Source: Parapedobacter lycopersici (GTDB lineage: Bacteria > Bacteroidota > Bacteroidia > Sphingobacteriales > Sphingobacteriaceae). Taken from it: a stretch of 64,000 nucleotides of DNA. The stretch spans positions 186,001 to 250,000 of the forward strand of contig NZ_JAMSLW010000006.1 in assembly GCF_024643285.1 (NCBI RefSeq), read 5' to 3'. The notes beneath the pieces were generated by a model that was not told the DNA's origin, ran no database searches, and saw only the letters and a list, made by a program, of their open reading frames with translations. Both the position numbers and the translations under genes were made by a program. Below are positions 7,985-16,505 of this stretch, one piece after another (the stretch's first letter is position 1; each line of letters opens with the position of its first letter).

Positions 7985-10837
7985 ATGAAGCAATACTTTT
8001 ACTCTTTCCTGTTGTTAACGTTCATGTCGGCCAGCGCATTTGCCCAGCAAAATGGCGTAATCTCCGGCAAGGTGGTGGATGCATCCACACAGCTTTCGCT
8101 CCCCGGGGCTACACTCCGGTTTAATACGGGCAACCGCTATACGGTTTCTACCCAGACGGGCGAATTTGAATTCCTGAATGTGCCTGCGGGCCGCTACGAA
8201 GTGTCCATTAATTACCTCGGCTACGGGCCGCAGACGAAAACGGTAACCTTAACTGCCGGCGAGAATGCCGTACTGGATTTTTCGCTGGAGGCCGGAGGTA
8301 CTGAACTGGGCGAAGTCGTGGTGATGGGCGACCGCCTCCGTGGGCAGGCCAGTGCGCTGAACCAGCAGAAGAACAATGCAAATATTACCAATGTGATCAG
8401 TTCCGACCAGGTTGGCCGCTTTCCGGATGCCAATATCGGGGATGCGTTGAAGCGGGTGCCGGGCATTACCATGCAGAACGACCAGGGGGAGGCACGCAAT
8501 ATTATCGTGCGCGGACTGGCACCGTCGCTGAACTCGGTCACATTGAACGGCGACCGGATCCCATCTGCTGAGGGCGATAACCGCAACGTGCAGATGGACC
8601 TGATCCCTGCGGATATGATCCAGACCATTGTGGTTAACAAAACGCTGACGCCGGATATGGATGCCGATGCCATCGGTGGTTCCGTCAACCTGATTACCCG
8701 CGCGACACCGCACGGCCAGCGGATATCGGCCACACTGGGCGGCGGATATAATCCCATCCGCGGCAAAGCGGCTTATACCGGTGCGTTTGTATACGGCAAC
8801 CGGTTTGCCAGCGATCGCATTGGCATGGTGCTGAGCGGCTCGTATAACGATAATGATTACGGATCGGACAACGTGGAAGCGGTATGGGCGAAAGACGATT
8901 TCGGCAATGTTTACATTGAAGAGCAGGATATCCGTAAATATGACGTGCGCCGGGCACGGCGGAGCATCGCGGCAGCATTCGATTTCCAGCTGAGCCCGAG
9001 CCACTCGCTCTATCTCAATGGCATGTATAACTGGCGCGACGACTGGGAGAACCGCTTCCGCTGGAACGCCAAGGACATTGAGCCGCTGTATGATGGCAAT
9101 AATAACATCACGGGCTACCAGGGGGCGATGTCGCTGGAAACCAAAGGTGGTATTGATAACAATCGCGTGAAGCAGCGCCGCCTCGAAGAGCAGCGGGTAC
9201 AGAATTACAGCATCGGCGGTAATCACCTGTTCGGAGCCGCAGTGGATATGGACTGGTCGGCCAACTTTGCCCGTGCCAGTGAATATCGCCCGCATGAACG
9301 GTATATTGAATATGAGATTCCCTATGATGCGGATGAACCCGATGAACCGGGTGTGGCCTTCAACCGCGATTTTGGGCCTTCCCGCCAGCCGCTGCTGACG
9401 TTCGTCAACACGCCTGGCCTGGCCGACTATGATTTTGACAAGGTAACGGAACAGCATGAAAAAACGGTGGAAGAGGAGTTTGGTGCGAAGCTGAATTTCC
9501 GGGTGCCGCTCAGTGTGGTGTCCGGACAGAAAGGACGGCTACGCTTTGGCGCGCGGCTCCGGCTGAAATCCAAGGACCGCAATAATGTGTTTTATGAATA
9601 TACGCCTATCGGCGGCATCAACTTCGGGCTCGACCAGATTGCGGTAAACGACCTGAGGGGCATGCACTGGAACCCAAGCGATAAATACGCCATTGGCATC
9701 CTGCCCTCGCGCGACTTCGTGGGTGGGCTTCCGCTGTCCGATGCCAGCCAGTTTGAGCAGGAAGCGGACCCGGCTGAGTTCCTGGCGGCAAACTATCATG
9801 CGAAGGAGCGGATTGTGGCAGGATACTTACGCTGGGACCAGGATCTGAGTACCCGGCTGTCGATGATCGTCGGTGCCCGCGTGGAACGCACGGGCATCAG
9901 CTACACCGGTAATATCCTGCAGGATGAGGAAGAACTGGATGGTACGCGCGAGGTGGAAAACAGTTACGTCAATGTATTGCCGAACCTGAGCTTCAAATAC
10001 AACGCGACATCCGATCTGGTGCTGCACGCCGCATTTACCACAGGCATTGCCCGCCCGAATTATTATGCATTGGCGCCCTACGTGGATTCGCGCCCGTCCG
10101 ATGGCGAGCTGTTTGCCGGGAACCCTAACCTGTCGGCCTCCTATGCCTGGAATTTTGACCTCATGGGTGAGTATTACTTCCAGTCGGTGGGCCTGATATC
10201 CGGTGGCGCATTCTACAAAAGCATCAATGATTTCATCTACAGCCAACGCGACGAGCAATACACCACAGCTAAATTTGCTCGGGATTTCGGCAACCTCAGT
10301 AACCCGATACCGACAGGTGAAAACTGGACATTTGTGCAGGCACAGAACGGCGATAATGTGCAGGTATATGGTTTTGAAGTGGCCGTACAGCGGCAATTGG
10401 ATTTCTTTACCAGCAATTTCCTGAAAGGCTTTGGTGTGTATGTCAACTATACTTTTACCGAGTCGGAAGCCAAGGGCATCACCAACGAAGACGGCGAAGT
10501 GCGGACAGGCTTGAGCCTGCCGGGTACTGCGCCGCACATGTTTAACGCTTCGCTTTCGTGGGAGAATACACGCTTCAGCGCGAGGCTGTCGCTGAATTAT
10601 GCGGCCGCATACCTCGATGAGCTGGGCGGAAATGATTTTGAGGACCGCTACTACGATCAGCAGACATTCCTGGATGCGAATGCGGCTTACCGCATTACCA
10701 AGGGGTTGCGGGTGTTTGCCGAAGCGAACAACCTGACCAACCAGCCGCTGCGGTATTATCAGGGCCTTGCGTCGCGGACCATGCAGATGGAATATTACCA
10801 GCCGCGGTATAACCTGGGCGTGAAACTGGATTTGTAA
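7985..10837 (+). CDS. TonB-dependent receptor (TonB-Xanth-Caul type)
   Basis: A 950-residue outer-membrane receptor that imports a substrate using TonB energy. ATG 7985 begins the signal peptide MKQYFYSFLLLTFMSASAFA; an in-frame TTG at 7967 is less likely. Residues about 23-105 form a carboxypeptidase-regulatory-like beta domain (GVISGKVVDAST). The plug has RFPDANIGDALKRVPGI and IVRGLAPSLNSVTLNGDR, typical of the TonB-Xanth-Caul group rather than SusC. The barrel ends in an aromatic-poor NLGVKLDL. The phytase lipoprotein starts 20 bp downstream, which suggests co-transcription and a phosphate-ester or inositol-phosphate ligand. The ligand is an inference from context. Confidence 0.92.
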   Translation: MKQYFYSFLLLTFMSASAFAQQNGVISGKVVDASTQLSLPGATLRFNTGNRYTVSTQTGEFEFLNVPAGRYEVSINYLGYGPQTKTVTLTAGENAVLDFSLEAGGTELGEVVVMGDRLRGQASALNQQKNNANITNVISSDQVGRFPDANIGDALKRVPGITMQNDQGEARNIIVRGLAPSLNSVTLNGDRIPSAEGDNRNVQMDLIPADMIQTIVVNKTLTPDMDADAIGGSVNLITRATPHGQRISATLGGGYNPIRGKAAYTGAFVYGNRFASDRIGMVLSGSYNDNDYGSDNVEAVWAKDDFGNVYIEEQDIRKYDVRRARRSIAAAFDFQLSPSHSLYLNGMYNWRDDWENRFRWNAKDIEPLYDGNNNITGYQGAMSLETKGGIDNNRVKQRRLEEQRVQNYSIGGNHLFGAAVDMDWSANFARASEYRPHERYIEYEIPYDADEPDEPGVAFNRDFGPSRQPLLTFVNTPGLADYDFDKVTEQHEKTVEEEFGAKLNFRVPLSVVSGQKGRLRFGARLRLKSKDRNNVFYEYTPIGGINFGLDQIAVNDLRGMHWNPSDKYAIGILPSRDFVGGLPLSDASQFEQEADPAEFLAANYHAKERIVAGYLRWDQDLSTRLSMIVGARVERTGISYTGNILQDEEELDGTREVENSYVNVLPNLSFKYNATSDLVLHAAFTTGIARPNYYALAPYVDSRPSDGELFAGNPNLSASYAWNFDLMGEYYFQSVGLISGGAFYKSINDFIYSQRDEQYTTAKFARDFGNLSNPIPTGENWTFVQAQNGDNVQVYGFEVAVQRQLDFFTSNFLKGFGVYVNYTFTESEAKGITNEDGEVRTGLSLPGTAPHMFNASLSWENTRFSARLSLNYAAAYLDELGGNDFEDRYYDQQTFLDANAAYRITKGLRVFAEANNLTNQPLRYYQGLASRTMQMEYYQPRYNLGVKLDL

Positions 10838-10857
10838 TTTTAACCACTAACAGTATA

Positions 10858-11928
10858 ATGATGAATGTAAAACAGACCATAACCGGGTGGACGGGTGCAG
10901 CCCTTGCGGCGCTGTCGCTCGTTGCCTGCCAGGAGGGGCTCGCCCCCGTAAGGGAAGACGCGCTGACACCTGCGGTGATCACCGAGCCCACACCACACGA
11001 CACCGATGACCCGGCCATCTGGATCAACGCTGCCGACAGTTCGAAGAGCCTGATCATCGGAACGGATAAGGATTCGGACGGCGGGTTGTATGCCTATGAC
11101 CTGGAAGGCCGGATCGTAAACAAGGTCACGGGCCTGCAGCGGCCGAATAATGTGGATGTGGCCTACGGATTAGCCTATGGGGATACGGTGATTGATATTG
11201 CCGTGCTGACGGAGCGCGAAACGAATAAGCTGCGCGTATTCCGGCTGCCCGACCTGGCGCCGGTAGACGCCGGTGGAATTCCGGTATTTGTGGATGAGGC
11301 GGAGCGCGCTCCCATGGGGATTGCGTTGTATACTCGTGCTGCTGATTCGGCTATCTTTGCCATCGTAGGGCGCAAATCGGGTCCAAAGGAGGGTTACCTC
11401 TGGCAGTATCGCCTGGAGGGCACTTCCGGTCGGGTTGACGCAAAGCTGGTACGGAAATTCGGTACTTACAGCGGTGAAAAGGAAATCGAGGCAATCGCGG
11501 TGGACAATGAGTTGGGCTATGTGTATTATTCAGACGAAGGGGTGGGGGTGCGCAAATACCAGGCGGACCCTGAACGCAATGATAACGGGGAGTTGGCGCT
11601 GTTTGCACTGACTGGCTTTGCCGACGACCACGAGGGAATAGCCATCTATAAAAGCAGCGACAGCACGGGCTATCTGCTGGTATCCAACCAGCAGGCTAAT
11701 ACGTTTATGGTATATCCGCGCGAGGGTGCTGCCGGTAAGCCACATGAACATACGCAGCTGGCCGATATTCCGGTGTCGACGGTGGAGTGTGATGGCGCGG
11801 ATGTAACGGCCGTAAACCTGGGTCCCCAATTTCCGGAGGGCGTGTTTGTGGCCATGAGCAACGGTATGGTCTTCCATTATTACGACTGGGCGGTATTCCA
11901 GCAGTGGATCGATAAAAGCAACCGGTAA
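10858..11928 (+). CDS. Beta-propeller phytase lipoprotein
   Basis: A 356-residue calcium-dependent 3-phytase that releases phosphate from phytate. The signal sequence ends at LVAC (Cys24), so it is a lipoprotein, probably at the outer membrane. Signature motifs of the six-bladed propeller are present: DTDDPAIW (48-55), GTDKD (68-72), RPNNVDV (95-101) and later EIEAIAVD and DHEGIAIY. Two adjacent ATG codons start it. It follows the TonB receptor by 20 bp, a pairing seen in other Gram-negative bacteria and consistent with uptake of phytate breakdown products. No phosphate-starvation box is evident. It is convergent with the metal transporter operon. Confidence 0.95.
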   Translation: MMNVKQTITGWTGAALAALSLVACQEGLAPVREDALTPAVITEPTPHDTDDPAIWINAADSSKSLIIGTDKDSDGGLYAYDLEGRIVNKVTGLQRPNNVDVAYGLAYGDTVIDIAVLTERETNKLRVFRLPDLAPVDAGGIPVFVDEAERAPMGIALYTRAADSAIFAIVGRKSGPKEGYLWQYRLEGTSGRVDAKLVRKFGTYSGEKEIEAIAVDNELGYVYYSDEGVGVRKYQADPERNDNGELALFALTGFADDHEGIAIYKSSDSTGYLLVSNQQANTFMVYPREGAAGKPHEHTQLADIPVSTVECDGADVTAVNLGPQFPEGVFVAMSNGMVFHYYDWAVFQQWIDKSNR

Positions 11929-11955
11929 GGCGCCAGCAGGTGCTGCCGATGGCCG

Positions 11956-12825
11956 CTATGCGGCGGACGTCAACACTGTTTTTGCACCCGTTGTAACCCG
12001 GTAACGGACGAACGCCGCTAAAAAGCAAACGCCAACGACCATAGCCATGCATCCGGCTATGGATGCGTTGAGCCAATAGGCCAGCCAGTAGCCGGTAAAA
12101 GCGATGAACACACCCAGTCCGGTGGTAATCCACAGCATCTGACGGAGATCCCGGGTGAGCAGGTAGGCCGTGGCTGGCGGCCCGATAAGAAAGGCGATAA
12201 CGAGGATGGCGCCGACTGACTCAAAAGAGCTGACCGTGGTGAGTGATACGGCTCCCATAAGCAGGTAATGCCAGAGACTTGTGGAAATACCGATTGCAGC
12301 AGCAAACTCCGGATCGAATGAAGTTAGTTTTAGTTGTTTGTATCCCAGTGTAATAAATAGTATTACCAGTAGTAATACACTAGAAAGAATGTATACCGGG
12401 CGTGGTCCCAGATGCGTGCCGCTTGCCGTGATCCACAGGTCAATCGGTACGTAGGCGATCTCTCCATAGAGTACACAGTCCTGGTCGATATCTACCTGGC
12501 CGGCGAATGCGCTGATGAGGATGATGCCGATGGCAAACAGAAAAGTAAACGTGACGCCGATAGCAGCATCGGTTTGCAATTTGGCTCGCCGGTGGAAATA
12601 CGCAATGAGAAACGTGGCTACTAACCCCGTAGCGCCCGCTCCCAGCAACATGGGCAGCGGTTCGCGGCTGCCGCTCAGCAGAAAGGCAATAACAATACCG
12701 GGCAGTACGGCGTGACTGATGGCATCACCCACCATGCTCATCTTGCGGAGCACAAGGAAACAGCCCAGCAGTCCGCATGTAATGGCCACCAGGGCCCCTG
12801 TTAATATAATCCAGAATGCAATCAT
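11956..12825 (-). CDS. Metal ABC transporter permease (YtgD/TroD-like)
   Basis: A 289-residue inner-membrane permease of the ABC-3 family, which imports Mn, Zn or Fe with a TroA-type binding protein. About eight hydrophobic helices are visible. The GDAISHAVLPGIVIAF segment (residues about 34-49) and AILVIAFLIGPPATAYLL are family hallmarks. It is the last gene of the operon, 275 bp beyond the repressor-fused permease, with an unusually AT-rich gap in between. It has no fused domain. Metal specificity cannot be read from the permease. Confidence 0.92.
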   Translation of the reverse strand: MIAFWIILTGALVAITCGLLGCFLVLRKMSMVGDAISHAVLPGIVIAFLLSGSREPLPMLLGAGATGLVATFLIAYFHRRAKLQTDAAIGVTFTFLFAIGIILISAFAGQVDIDQDCVLYGEIAYVPIDLWITASGTHLGPRPVYILSSVLLLVILFITLGYKQLKLTSFDPEFAAAIGISTSLWHYLLMGAVSLTTVSSFESVGAILVIAFLIGPPATAYLLTRDLRQMLWITTGLGVFIAFTGYWLAYWLNASIAGCMAMVVGVCFLAAFVRYRVTTGAKTVLTSAA

Positions 12826-13100
12826 ATTTTTAATTAGCTATTAGCCGTTCTTTTTTGTTTTTACTGGCTGCATGTTCACCGGTTACTTCCCGTTGACCAT
12901 GGGCTCCCGGTATTAGTTAATGACCGGATATTTCTATTTATTATTATTTATGAGGTAATTGTGTAATATAACTTCATTAACTGTGTTTATATGCAAACAC
13001 AATAATATGATAATCAATTTTTTACTATTTACTAATAGTCCAAATACCTGTCGTTTGATCTCATGTTATTAATTATATAACTTCCTTTACTGTCTGTTTA
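12826..13100. other. AT-rich intra-operon gap
   Basis: A 275-bp non-coding stretch between two permease genes of one operon. Positions about 12930-13085 are strikingly AT-rich compared with the genome around them. No TAnnTTTG element or DtxR-type box is clear on the minus strand. The part next to the ATG at 12825 contains CTAATAGCTAATTA, a motif type found upstream of several other genes here. Confidence 0.6.
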
Positions 13101-14390
13101 TTAACCTTTTGGTATTTCAGTGTCATGCGGATCCTTATCCGGATAGCCCAGCTGGTGTTCGAGTTCCCGTTCCAGCTCGGGAGTGAGGATATGTTCAATG
13201 GTTTCCGCATCGTCGTGCACATGATCGGCGGCGATGGCCATGTACTGGGTGAGGTACAATTCCCAAAGACGGTGTAGCCGGACAACCTTAGCAGCCTTAC
13301 CGACACCGTCGTCAGTAAGGCTCCACTGGCCATGTTGCACGGTAACCCATCCCTTGGCCTGCAGCCGGTGCAGTGCCGCCCGGAGATTAGCCGCACCCAT
13401 ATCGCGCTGACCCATCAAAGCCTGAAGATTATGTTGGCCCGTGAAGTTTCCACCCTGCTCACCCAGGTGATAGAAGACTTTCATCGCATTTTCCTCGGCA
13501 ATGACCCGCTGGTTTTTGCGCTGCCGGTAAAGCTTGGGTACGATGCCCCGCCTGGGGGCAAAGAAAAAGGAGAAAAAGGCAATGAGGGAGGAAACTACCA
13601 CCATCCATGGACCCGTGGGCATGGCGGGAGCAACATAGGAAATATAGGCACCGGCCAACCCGGCAAAAGTGCCGAACAGGACAGCAATCAGTACCATACG
13701 CCGGATGTTGTCTGTCCAGTACCGCGCGGCGGCGGGTGGCGTAATGAGCATGGCAGCCATGAGAACAACACCTACTGCAGTAATGCCGGTGACCACAGCC
13801 AGTACTGTAAGACTGGTAAGCAGCAGGTCCAGCCGGCGTACCGGATACCCAAGCGCTTGTGCAAAAGCACGGTCGAATGCAATGAGTGCGAAGGTCTTGA
13901 AAAACAGGCTGACGGTGATTAAAATGACCATGGCAAGGATGCTGAACACCAGCAGGTCGCTGCCAACCAGTGCAGCGGCCTTGCCAAAGATAAAGTGATC
14001 CAGACCGCTTTGTGCGGCGTTGCCTGATTGCTGGATATAGGTCATCATCACGATGCCCGTGCCGAAAAAAACAGACAGGACCAGCCCGATGGCTGCGTCT
14101 TTTTTGATTTTGGAATGTGCGGTAAGGTAATCAATAGCCACCAGCGCCAGCCATCCGGTAGTGAATGCCCCCAGCAGCATCAGCGGGATGCTCTTGGTGC
14201 CCGAGAACAGGAAAGCTGCACAGATGCCGGGTAATACGGAATGGGCCACGGCATCACCTACCAGTGCTTTCTTCTGCAGCAGGATAAACGACCCGACCAT
14301 CGCTGCGCTGGCCGAAAGCAGGATGGTGCCCAGCACAACATACCGTACGTTAGGATCGGAAAACGAAAAGAAAGTGAGGAAGTTTTCCAT
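13101..14390 (-). CDS. Metal ABC permease fused to a DtxR-type repressor
   Basis: A 429-residue fusion. Residues 1-275 form an ABC-3 permease (GDAVAHSVLPGICAAF at 45-60, MLITPPAAARYW at 214-225). After a basic linker (280-296) comes a winged helix (about 297-362) and a DtxR dimerisation/metal domain (366-426) with VRLHRLWE, VHDDAETIEH and the terminal PDKDPHDTEIP. Equivalents of DtxR His79, Glu83, His98, Glu105 and His106 are His373, Glu377, His392, Glu399 and His400; Glu396 replaces DtxR Cys102, as in MntR. The same fusion in Chlamydia (YtgCR) is cleaved to free the repressor. It is likely to control its own operon through the box at 16253-16271. Confidence 0.93.
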   Translation of the reverse strand: MENFLTFFSFSDPNVRYVVLGTILLSASAAMVGSFILLQKKALVGDAVAHSVLPGICAAFLFSGTKSIPLMLLGAFTTGWLALVAIDYLTAHSKIKKDAAIGLVLSVFFGTGIVMMTYIQQSGNAAQSGLDHFIFGKAAALVGSDLLVFSILAMVILITVSLFFKTFALIAFDRAFAQALGYPVRRLDLLLTSLTVLAVVTGITAVGVVLMAAMLITPPAAARYWTDNIRRMVLIAVLFGTFAGLAGAYISYVAPAMPTGPWMVVVSSLIAFFSFFFAPRRGIVPKLYRQRKNQRVIAEENAMKVFYHLGEQGGNFTGQHNLQALMGQRDMGAANLRAALHRLQAKGWVTVQHGQWSLTDDGVGKAAKVVRLHRLWELYLTQYMAIAADHVHDDAETIEHILTPELERELEHQLGYPDKDPHDTEIPKG

Positions 14391-14394
14391 AATA

Positions 14395-15183
14395 TCAATT
14401 TTCGCGTGCGGGAAATTCCCGTTTTTCCATCAGGTCGCCCACCTGCGACAGCAGATTGAGCCGGCCGCCGTATGCCTGTTGTACAAGGACTTCGGTAAAA
14501 ACCTGTTCGGTAGGGCCAGCGGCTACCAGCCGCATGTTGAGCAATACTATCCAATCGAAATACGTGCGGGCCGACTGGAGGTCGTGATGTACCACCACAA
14601 TGGTTTTATGCGCTGCTGCCATATCCTTGAGCAGGTCGATGATGGCCTGTTCGGTAGCGGCATCCACACCCGCAAAGGGTTCATCCATAAAATAAAAATC
14701 GGCTTCCTGTGCCAGTGCCCGGGCAAGGAAAACCCGTTGCTGCTGCCCGCCCGAAAGCTGGGAGATCTGCCGCTTCGCAAAGGCCGACATACCCACCTTT
14801 TCTAGGCAATGAAGTGCCATGTCACGGTCGTGACGACCCGGATTTCCCAGCAGCCCCATTTTTCCATAGCGGCCCATCAGCACGACATCCAGTACCGAAA
14901 CCGGGAAGTCCCAGTCGACGGATTCGCGCTGCGGTACGTAACTGATGCGGTTCCTGACGGTATCCAGGGGTTCGCCAAAGAGTTTCACATACCCGCTTGA
15001 AAGTGGGATGAGCCCCATAATGGCTTTCAGCAATGTGGATTTACCTGCACCGTTCGGACCAACGATGCCTGTGATGCTACCCGCGGGTAACGTAAAATCG
15101 ATACCCCAAAGCACGGGTTTTCTTGCATAGCTTACCGTCAGGTCGTGAACCTCCAGTACAGGATCCGGTGTTTGTATAATCAT
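14395..15183 (-). CDS. Metal ABC transporter ATPase (YtgB/TroB-like)
   Basis: A 262-residue cytoplasmic ATPase that powers metal import. The Walker A motif GPNGAGKST is at 42-50, followed by the Q-loop region, signature LSGGQQQR and Walker B FYFMDEPFAGVD, then the H-loop VVHHD. The DxE-type start of the D-loop (DEPFAGVDAATEQ) is typical of the ZnuC/MntA subgroup. The stop is only 4 bp before the permease-repressor gene, so the two are translationally close. The upstream gap to the binding protein is 117 bp and holds no obvious promoter. Confidence 0.95.
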   Translation of the reverse strand: MIIQTPDPVLEVHDLTVSYARKPVLWGIDFTLPAGSITGIVGPNGAGKSTLLKAIMGLIPLSSGYVKLFGEPLDTVRNRISYVPQRESVDWDFPVSVLDVVLMGRYGKMGLLGNPGRHDRDMALHCLEKVGMSAFAKRQISQLSGGQQQRVFLARALAQEADFYFMDEPFAGVDAATEQAIIDLLKDMAAAHKTIVVVHHDLQSARTYFDWIVLLNMRLVAAGPTEQVFTEVLVQQAYGGRLNLLSQVGDLMEKREFPAREN

Positions 15184-15300
15184 TTCTTTATTAATTGTGA
15201 GCTACCCGCATTAGCCCTTAGTCCTTAACGCTAGTGTTTAAGTTCAGCGATCGCTGTTGCCCTCATTTTTTATTCCGCTTCCCCGTTCACAGGCGACCGG

Positions 15301-16230
15301 TCACTGTTCACTGACCGCCCCCAATGCTTCGACAATCGTCCGCACATTATGTTTCACCATACCGATATAGGTGCCCTCCGGTGTTCCGGCTTCTCCCATG
15401 GCATCGGAATATAGGTTGCCCCCGATGCGTACATGGCCGCCGCGCTCGCGGACGCCGGCCAGCACAGCCTTCAGCGACTTGTCGGACACCGAGCTTTCCA
15501 CGAATACCGCCGGTATCCGGTGCGCCGTAATGTATGTCACCAGGTCGGATACGTCGCGTAACCCAAATTCGGACATGGTGGATATGCCCTGCAGGCCCCT
15601 GACCTCGACACCGTACGCCCGACCGAAATAGCTGAATGCATCGTGGGCCGTAATCAGTACGCGTTTCGACGGTGGAAGCGTGTTGATCTGGGCCTGAATC
15701 CATTGATCCAGGGTGTCGAGCTGTGCCTGGTAACGTGCGGCATTTGCCTGGTAGTAGGATGCGTTGGCGGTATCCAGCCGGCTTAACTCCCGCGTAGCAT
15801 TGGTGGTGGCCGCTTTCCATAGTCGGACATCAAACCAGATGTGGGGATCGTACGTGTGTTCATTAAGGCGGATCAGGCCCGGGAGCCCGTCGCCAACCGG
15901 AAAGACAGGTTTCACCCGCTCCTGCTTGGCAAAGATGCCGGCCAGTTTGCCCTCCAGGTGCACGCCGTTATAAAACAGGTAATCGGCATCAATAATTTTC
16001 CGTAGATCCCCCTGGCTTGCTTTATACAGGTGTGGGTCGACCCCGGGACGCATCAGTGCCTCCACGGTGGCAGAATCACCTACAATATGCTGCACCATAT
16101 CAGCAACCATGCCGGTGGTGGCCAGGATGTGGGGATGCCCAGGGAAGCCTTTGGGATTCCCGGACGATGTACAGGATAGGCAACCAAACAGGATGCCCAG
16201 GGAAAGCAGCATATGAAAAATAGGACGCAT
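15301..16230 (-). CDS. Metal-binding lipoprotein of ABC transporter (TroA/YtgA-like)
   Basis: A 309-residue cluster A-I substrate-binding protein. The signal ends at LFGC (Cys17), so it is a lipoprotein. Expected metal ligands are His67 (DPHLYK), His130 (DPHIWFD), His196 (TAHDAFSYF) and Asp276 (YSDAMG). This is the H-H-H-D set of TroA, not the H-H-E-D set of PsaA-type Mn proteins. There is no His-rich loop as in ZnuA. Mn, Zn and Fe all remain possible. It is the first gene of the operon, with a -7 element 7 nt before the ATG and a DtxR-like box just upstream. Confidence 0.94.
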   Translation of the reverse strand: MRPIFHMLLSLGILFGCLSCTSSGNPKGFPGHPHILATTGMVADMVQHIVGDSATVEALMRPGVDPHLYKASQGDLRKIIDADYLFYNGVHLEGKLAGIFAKQERVKPVFPVGDGLPGLIRLNEHTYDPHIWFDVRLWKAATTNATRELSRLDTANASYYQANAARYQAQLDTLDQWIQAQINTLPPSKRVLITAHDAFSYFGRAYGVEVRGLQGISTMSEFGLRDVSDLVTYITAHRIPAVFVESSVSDKSLKAVLAGVRERGGHVRIGGNLYSDAMGEAGTPEGTYIGMVKHNVRTIVEALGAVSEQ

Positions 16231-16237
16231 ACCAATG

Positions 16238-16245
16238 CAAAAGTA
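16238..16245 (-). promoter_or_regulatory. -7 element TACTTTTG of the metal transporter operon
   Basis: Read on the minus strand, TACTTTTG matches TAnnTTTG and ends 7 nt before the ATG at 16230. The adjacent DtxR-like box would block polymerase at this promoter. Confidence 0.65.
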
Positions 16246-16252
16246 TGAAAAA

Positions 16253-16271
16253 TTAGATTAACCTAACATTT
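16253..16271 (-). promoter_or_regulatory. DtxR/IdeR-like operator
   Basis: TTAGATTAACCTAACATTT (plus strand) matches the DtxR consensus TTAGGTTAGCCTAACCTAA at 14 of 19 positions; its core TTAGATTAACCTAA is a near-palindrome. It sits between the expected -33 and -7 positions of the operon promoter. The operon encodes a DtxR-type domain, so autoregulation by metal is the simplest reading. Confidence 0.7.
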
Positions 16272-16472
16272 TTTGTTTTGTTATTTTTATCACTGCTTAA
16301 GGAGTGGGTGCTGTGGCTTTAAGAAAATGCATAACGTTGCCCAGCCATTGAAAATAGTTGTTTTACAGCTTTACGTTTTTCCGTAAATCGATGCTGTATA
16401 AGGCGATTAATGACAAGTGGTGATGGCCATTGTACGAGTGGCTGCCGGATGTAGGCATTCCGTGATTTTTCG

Positions 16473-16480
16473 TAGCTTTG
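16473..16480 (+). promoter_or_regulatory. -7 element TAGCTTTG of the thiolase gene
   Basis: TAGCTTTG matches TAnnTTTG and lies 25 bp before the ATG at 16506. No clear TTTG is found at the expected -33 distance. Confidence 0.5.
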
Positions 16481-16505
16481 TTGGAACGCTAAGGAACATT
16501 GTGCC

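Noticed and set aside
8249-9457. A 402-codon open frame antisense to the TonB receptor
   Set aside because: It lies wholly inside a strong plus-strand gene, has His/Arg/Ile-rich composition typical of antisense shadows, and has no start context or domain.
5473-11928. Polysaccharide utilisation locus around the fucosidase
   Set aside because: There is no SusD-like gene, and the TonB receptor is of the TonB-Xanth-Caul type and pairs with phytase instead.
15301-16230. Reading the binding protein as a PsaA-type manganese protein with H-H-E-D ligands
   Set aside because: The third ligand is His196 in TAHDAFSYF, so the set is H-H-H-D as in TroA; metal choice is left open.
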